The position numbers were made by a program, and so were the translations under genes. A DNA stretch of 64,000 nt. Origin: Solirubrobacterales bacterium. Its GTDB lineage: Bacteria; Actinomycetota; Thermoleophilia; Solirubrobacterales; Solirubrobacteraceae. The notes beneath the pieces are model-generated. The model was given only the letters and a program-made list of their open reading frames with translations, had not been told where the DNA came from and did not search any database. Positions within the stretch are counted from its first letter, which is position 1. Every line of letters starts with the position of its first letter. Below, piece by piece: positions 60,184-64,000 of this stretch. The DNA is taken from contig DAHUYL010000056.1 in NCBI GenBank assembly GCA_027315255.1, positions 1 through 64,000 of the forward strand, read 5' to 3'.

Positions 60184-60217
60184 CTGCCATCCCCCCGCTG
60201 GGATGGGGGGTTGGCAG
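60184..60217. repeat. Hairpin H6: CTGCCATCCCCCC / GGGGGGTTGGCAG, 12 of 13 pairs
   Basis: Read directly; loop gctgggat. Confidence 0.92.
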
Positions 60218-60369
60218 ATTCGAACGCGTGTGCCGGACCGCTTCGAGCCCGGCCACGGGCCGGCTCGGACGCGCCCGACCCCGGGGCTCGCCGGCGCGGG
60301 CGGCCGGCGCTCGCTGCGAGTCGAGTCGCGGGCGGCCACGACGTTCGCGAGCACCCCGACAAGGCACTG

Positions 60370-61923
60370 CTAGTTGCTCGGCACCTTGAGATCGACGTGC
60401 CAGCTGTAGCTGCGCCCGTCGATCGCGCGTTGGGCGCTCAGCTCGCTGGAATCGCTGCCTCCAGCGATGTTGTATTCGTGGATCCGCAGCGTCTGGCCCG
60501 GGCGCGCGCTGTTCACGATGTCGCAGACGTCCGACATCGTTCGCACGGGCGTGCCGTTGATGTTGTAGATCAGCCAACCGGCGCCGACGTTGGCTTTGTC
60601 GGCCGCTGAGCCCGGCTCGTCCCCGAGGTCATACATCCCGGTCGTCGCCGGCTTGGCCTGGAGGAAGGCGGCGGTATCGGCCGCCAGCCTCGACGCGTAC
60701 GGCGCGTACGTGGAGTCGCTCGCGTAGATGTCCTCGAGGGTCTGGGTGAGATGGGGGTCCTCGGCGGACAGCTGGACGAGGTTCCAGCCGATCAGGCCGT
60801 GGCTCCGGCCCGCCTCGAGGTCCGGTAGGAGTCGCTTTGCGTAATCGATCGCGATCGAGTAGTACTGACCCTGATTGCTCGGGTTGCCGAGCGTGTTGAT
60901 GCCAACCACCTGGCCTCGCTCGTCGAGCAGCGGCCCACCGGAGTTGCCGTGGTTCGTCGGGGCCTGATGAACGATCAGACTCTGGTAGGTCGGAAGCGAC
61001 GGGTCGGGGGTTGCCTGGACGTCGACCTGTGAGACGCTGCCGATGTTGGCAACGACGGTCGAAGCCTGCTGCTGGCCGATCTGCCCGCTGCCAGGTGTCG
61101 TCTGGAATGAGCCCGGGAAGCCGAGGACCGTGACCGTGTCGCCGGGGCGCACGGTCGCGGACGTGCCGAGCGGCAGCGCCTTGAGCCGTGGCAGCGGGGT
61201 CACGAGCTTGACCACTGCCAGGTCGTCGCCCGGGCTTGCCGCCACGAGCTGCAGCGGGCTGGTGCGGCTGCGGTCATCGCCCAGCTGGGCCTCGAGGGCG
61301 CCGTTACCGACGACGACATGGGCGTTGGTCAGGACCAGCTGCCGCTTGGCATCGATGACGACGCCCGAGCCGGCGCCATCTGAGCCGGTGATCCTCACGA
61401 CCGCAGGCGATGCTCTTGCGATCAGCTGCTCGGGCGTCAGGCGCGTCCGCGAAGCGCCGTCGACGATCAACGCGACGATCGCGGCGGCCGCGCCGATGAG
61501 CAGTATCGACGTGCCGATCAGCGCGCCCCGCGTGGTGAAACCGATGCGGCGGCGGTGTCGCGAAGCCGGCGCTGCAGGCGGGGCAGCTTCGGACGGCTCC
61601 TCGGAGGCCCGGACGACTGCCAGCTCTCCTCCCCCGATCGTGAGCCGATCGCCCGGTCCGACCACGGTCGGGGTGGTGATCTTGAGGCCATTCACGAACG
61701 TGCCGGTGCCCGATCCCAGGTCGTGCACCACCAGGTGCCCTTCGCGCAGCTTCAAGGACGCGTGCTCCCCGGATACGCCGGGACCGCCCAAGACGATGTC
61801 GCAATCCCGATCGCTGCCGACGATCAGTCGATCAGCGCCGATTTCGAACGTGTCGCCGGCGCGGATTCCCCCACGAAGCTCGAGGCGCAGTCTGGGATCG
61901 CCCGAGGATCCAGGATCGCTCAT
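60370..61923 (-). CDS. FHA domain - TM - trypsin-like (S1C/DegP-type) serine protease - PDZ-like
   Basis: FHA LIVGSDRDCDIVLGGPGVSGEHASLKL; LTNAHVVV; APTNHGNSGGPLLDERGQVVGINTL. Confidence 0.9.
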   Translation of the reverse strand: MSDPGSSGDPRLRLELRGGIRAGDTFEIGADRLIVGSDRDCDIVLGGPGVSGEHASLKLREGHLVVHDLGSGTGTFVNGLKITTPTVVGPGDRLTIGGGELAVVRASEEPSEAAPPAAPASRHRRRIGFTTRGALIGTSILLIGAAAAIVALIVDGASRTRLTPEQLIARASPAVVRITGSDGAGSGVVIDAKRQLVLTNAHVVVGNGALEAQLGDDRSRTSPLQLVAASPGDDLAVVKLVTPLPRLKALPLGTSATVRPGDTVTVLGFPGSFQTTPGSGQIGQQQASTVVANIGSVSQVDVQATPDPSLPTYQSLIVHQAPTNHGNSGGPLLDERGQVVGINTLGNPSNQGQYYSIAIDYAKRLLPDLEAGRSHGLIGWNLVQLSAEDPHLTQTLEDIYASDSTYAPYASRLAADTAAFLQAKPATTGMYDLGDEPGSAADKANVGAGWLIYNINGTPVRTMSDVCDIVNSARPGQTLRIHEYNIAGGSDSSELSAQRAIDGRSYSWHVDLKVPSN

Positions 61924-62052
61924 GGCGCGGCTCCTTGACGTCGAGGTCGATTGCTCGACGGTACCGCCGGGTGCCCGGCCCGCATCCGTCCAAGACTGCA
62001 GGTCGCACCGTGGATTCCGGCAGAGTGCGCAGAGGGCCGGCCACGGTCGCCA

Positions 62053-62083
62053 GCTAGCGCTAGCAGCCAGCGCTAGCGCTAGC
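62053..62083. repeat. Two self-palindromic GCTAGCGCTAGC 12-mers (62053-62064, 62072-62083)
   Basis: Read directly. Confidence 0.95.
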
Positions 62084-62240
62084 GCCCCTTCTGGCCGGTG
62101 CGCGCGTGGGCCGCGCCCAGATCGAGGCCGATCGCCAGGATCAGCGTGGCCGTCCAGGCGTTCACCGGATCGAACAGCAGAGGCTCGTGACCGCCGACGT
62201 TGTTGGCGATCAGCCAGACGATGAACCAGAGAACCGTCAT
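62079..62240 (-). CDS. Small membrane protein (53 aa)
   Basis: MTVLWFIVWLIANNVGGHEPLLFDPVNAWTATLILAIGLDLGAAHARTGQKGR. Confidence 0.5.
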   Translation of the reverse strand: MTVLWFIVWLIANNVGGHEPLLFDPVNAWTATLILAIGLDLGAAHARTGQKGR

Positions 62241-62613
62241 ACGAGCACGCTGCCATGGGTGACGGGCGCTGCACATCCGGTGCAAGCGGCGCACACCGCT
62301 AGGCCAACTACGTACCGATCGCAGCTGACGTCGACTGCGCGGCTGTCGCTGTCCCTGACGAGCGGCACTGGGAGTAGGCCCCCGCGGCTCGGCTGGACGA
62401 ACACGCTAAAGTTAGACAGACTCTCGCCAAACTCTCGGCAGCGGTGCCGCGACCACGCTATGATGGTCACATGTCTGTCCGCAGTCTGTCGAAGGAAGTC
62501 GCGCACCCGAGTTCCGGATCGCCTCTCGCCCGCGGGCAGCAGTCCGGAGGAGGCTTTGCGTGTGCGGTCTGCTGCGAGCGCTCGCGTTCGCGTCTGGTTC
62601 GACGCGAGCGGCG

Positions 62614-62748
62614 ATGAGGATCGCGGCCGTCGGCGCGGGCGTCTCGGGGTTGGTGGTCGCCCGTCTGCTGCATCCGCGGCACGTGCTCACCGTGTTCGAG
62701 GCGGCCGACTATGCGGGCGGTCATGCGAACGCGGTGCGGGTCGACACA
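62614..62748 (+). pseudogene. N-terminal fragment of an NAD/FAD-dependent oxidoreductase (amine-oxidase/CrtI-like)
   Basis: MRIAAVGAGVSGLVVARLLHPRHVLTVFEAADYAGGHANAVRVDT, then non-homologous sequence. Confidence 0.65.
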
Positions 62749-62789
62749 CCGAACCAGACCGACCAGCCTGAACAACAAGGAGAGACCCG

Positions 62790-63263
62790 ATGGCCCGCTA
62801 TCGAGCAACGGTTGATACATCACGCGAGCGCGAGGACGTGTTCGCATATCTCAGCGACTTCTCGACGACACAGGAGTGGGACCCGGGGGTCGTCCAAGCC
62901 GAGCGCCTGGACGACGGCCCGGTCGGGGAGGGAACCGAGTTCCACTTGGTAACCGAGTTCCTTGGCCGCACGACGGCGCTCACCTACCGAATCGTCAAGT
63001 ACGACCCTCCGCACGCGGTGAGCTTTCGTGGCGAGAACGCGACCGTGATCTCCACCGACAGGATCAGCTTCGAGATCGCGGGCGGCGGCACGCGCGTCAC
63101 TTACGACGCCGACCTCGTGCTGAAGGGCCCGCTGCGGATCGCCGATCCGCTGCTCGGCGTCGTGTTCAGGCGGCTGGGCGACCGGGCACTCGACGGTCTG
63201 GAGCACAGGCTCGCCCCGATCACCGTCAACACCGACGTCCGGCAGGACGCGGTGGCGGCATGA
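62790..63263 (+). CDS. SRPBCC/polyketide cyclase-like protein
   Basis: YRATVDTSREREDVFAYLSDFSTTQEWDPGVVQAERLDDGPVGEGTEF. Confidence 0.88.
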   Translation: MARYRATVDTSREREDVFAYLSDFSTTQEWDPGVVQAERLDDGPVGEGTEFHLVTEFLGRTTALTYRIVKYDPPHAVSFRGENATVISTDRISFEIAGGGTRVTYDADLVLKGPLRIADPLLGVVFRRLGDRALDGLEHRLAPITVNTDVRQDAVAA

Positions 63264-64000
63264 GCCGGCGCGTGCTGGTCACTGGCGCGACCGGGTTCAT
63301 CGGCGGTCGCCTAGCGCGGGCTCTCCGCGCGTCGGGACACGAGGTGCGATGCCTCGTCCGCGACTGCGAAGGGACCCGGGCGCGCGCGCTCGCGAGGGAC
63401 GGCTTCGAGCTGCACGAGGGGGACGTCCTGCATCCGGAGACGCTGCGCGGTGCCGGGCGGGAGATCGATGCCGCGTATTACCTGATCCACTCGATGGGCC
63501 GGGGCGCATCCAGGGAATTCGAGTCGCGCGAGAGCGCCGGCGCGATCGCCTTCGCTCGCATGGCGCGCGCGGAGAGGATCGAGCGCGTGATCTACCTCGG
63601 CGGGCTCGGCGATCGCCCCCACTCCCGGCATCTGCGCAGCCGACACGAAACCGCGCTGCTGCTGCGCGAGCACGGCCCGCCCCTGACCTATTTCCGCGCC
63701 GGGATGGTGGTCGGCCCCGAGAGCGAGTCCTACCGCACGCTGCGCTACCTGGTTCAGAGACTGCCCGCGATGATCGCGCCCGCGTGGCTCCAGAACCCAA
63801 CTCAACCGATCGCGATCGACGACGCGTTGCGCTACCTCGTGCAGACGCTGGCGATCGAGGGGTCGGCCGGCCGTGAGATCCAGATCGGCGGACCGGACGT
63901 GCTCACCTACGGTGAGATGCTCGACCGGATGGCAGCGGCGTTGCGCATCCCGCGACGCCCGCGGATCCCCGTCCCGCTGATCACCCCATGGCTGTCATCG
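63260..64000 (+). CDS. NAD(P)H-binding atypical SDR/NmrA-like protein, 3' truncated by the window edge
   Basis: MSRRVLVTGATGFIGGRLARALRASGHEVRCLVRD, AYYLIHSMG, YFRAGMVVGPESESYRTLRYLVQRLP; ATGA overlap with SRPBCC gene. Confidence 0.88.
   Translation, partial: MSRRVLVTGATGFIGGRLARALRASGHEVRCLVRDCEGTRARALARDGFELHEGDVLHPETLRGAGREIDAAYYLIHSMGRGASREFESRESAGAIAFARMARAERIERVIYLGGLGDRPHSRHLRSRHETALLLREHGPPLTYFRAGMVVGPESESYRTLRYLVQRLPAMIAPAWLQNPTQPIAIDDALRYLVQTLAIEGSAGREIQIGGPDVLTYGEMLDRMAAALRIPRRPRIPVPLITPWLSS

Noticed and set aside
62106-62771. 221-aa + strand ORF before the SRPBCC gene
   Set aside because: Arg-rich out-of-frame translation; the recognisable flavoprotein fragment lies in another frame.
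1-64000. tRNA or rRNA genes and a large mobile element
   Set aside because: Scanned intergenic regions by eye and saw no cloverleaf-like sequence, rRNA motif, integrase or transposase; a tRNAscan-SE/Infernal run would be needed to be certain.

Overview
High-GC window, probably from an actinobacterial chromosome (the gene families resemble Thermoleophilia/Solirubrobacterales; this is an inference). Most of it is ordinary core and accessory genes: a tandem pair of AAA/BTAD (SARP-like) regulators, a secreted phosphoesterase, a 1.2-kaa repeat-rich secreted protein, metH, an ABC-2 exporter with a sugar-binding lipoprotein, an MCP, a DUF6421-aldolase gene pair, cydABDC, a DUF6817/Asp-hydroxylase fusion, an RCK channel, an RR-xfp-ackA-flavoprotein operon, CBS and HDAC genes, nadE-UGP-CYTH-RR, a PG-binding/GH-like protein, an MFS-TetR operon with operator repeats, a beta-propeller protein, an FHA-trypsin fusion and an SRPBCC-SDR pair. 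No rRNA, tRNA, CRISPR array or intact transposon was recognised. The most unusual non-coding signal is a family of paired C-rich/G-rich hairpins with about 60-bp pairing, found in two intergenic regions 51 kb apart. Several decayed genes were also seen: a PAS/GAF histidine kinase with a deletion-frameshift, an Uma2 relic, a virginiamycin-B-lyase-like relic and a truncated flavoprotein. All calls come from reading the sequence and the ORF track; no database search was run.
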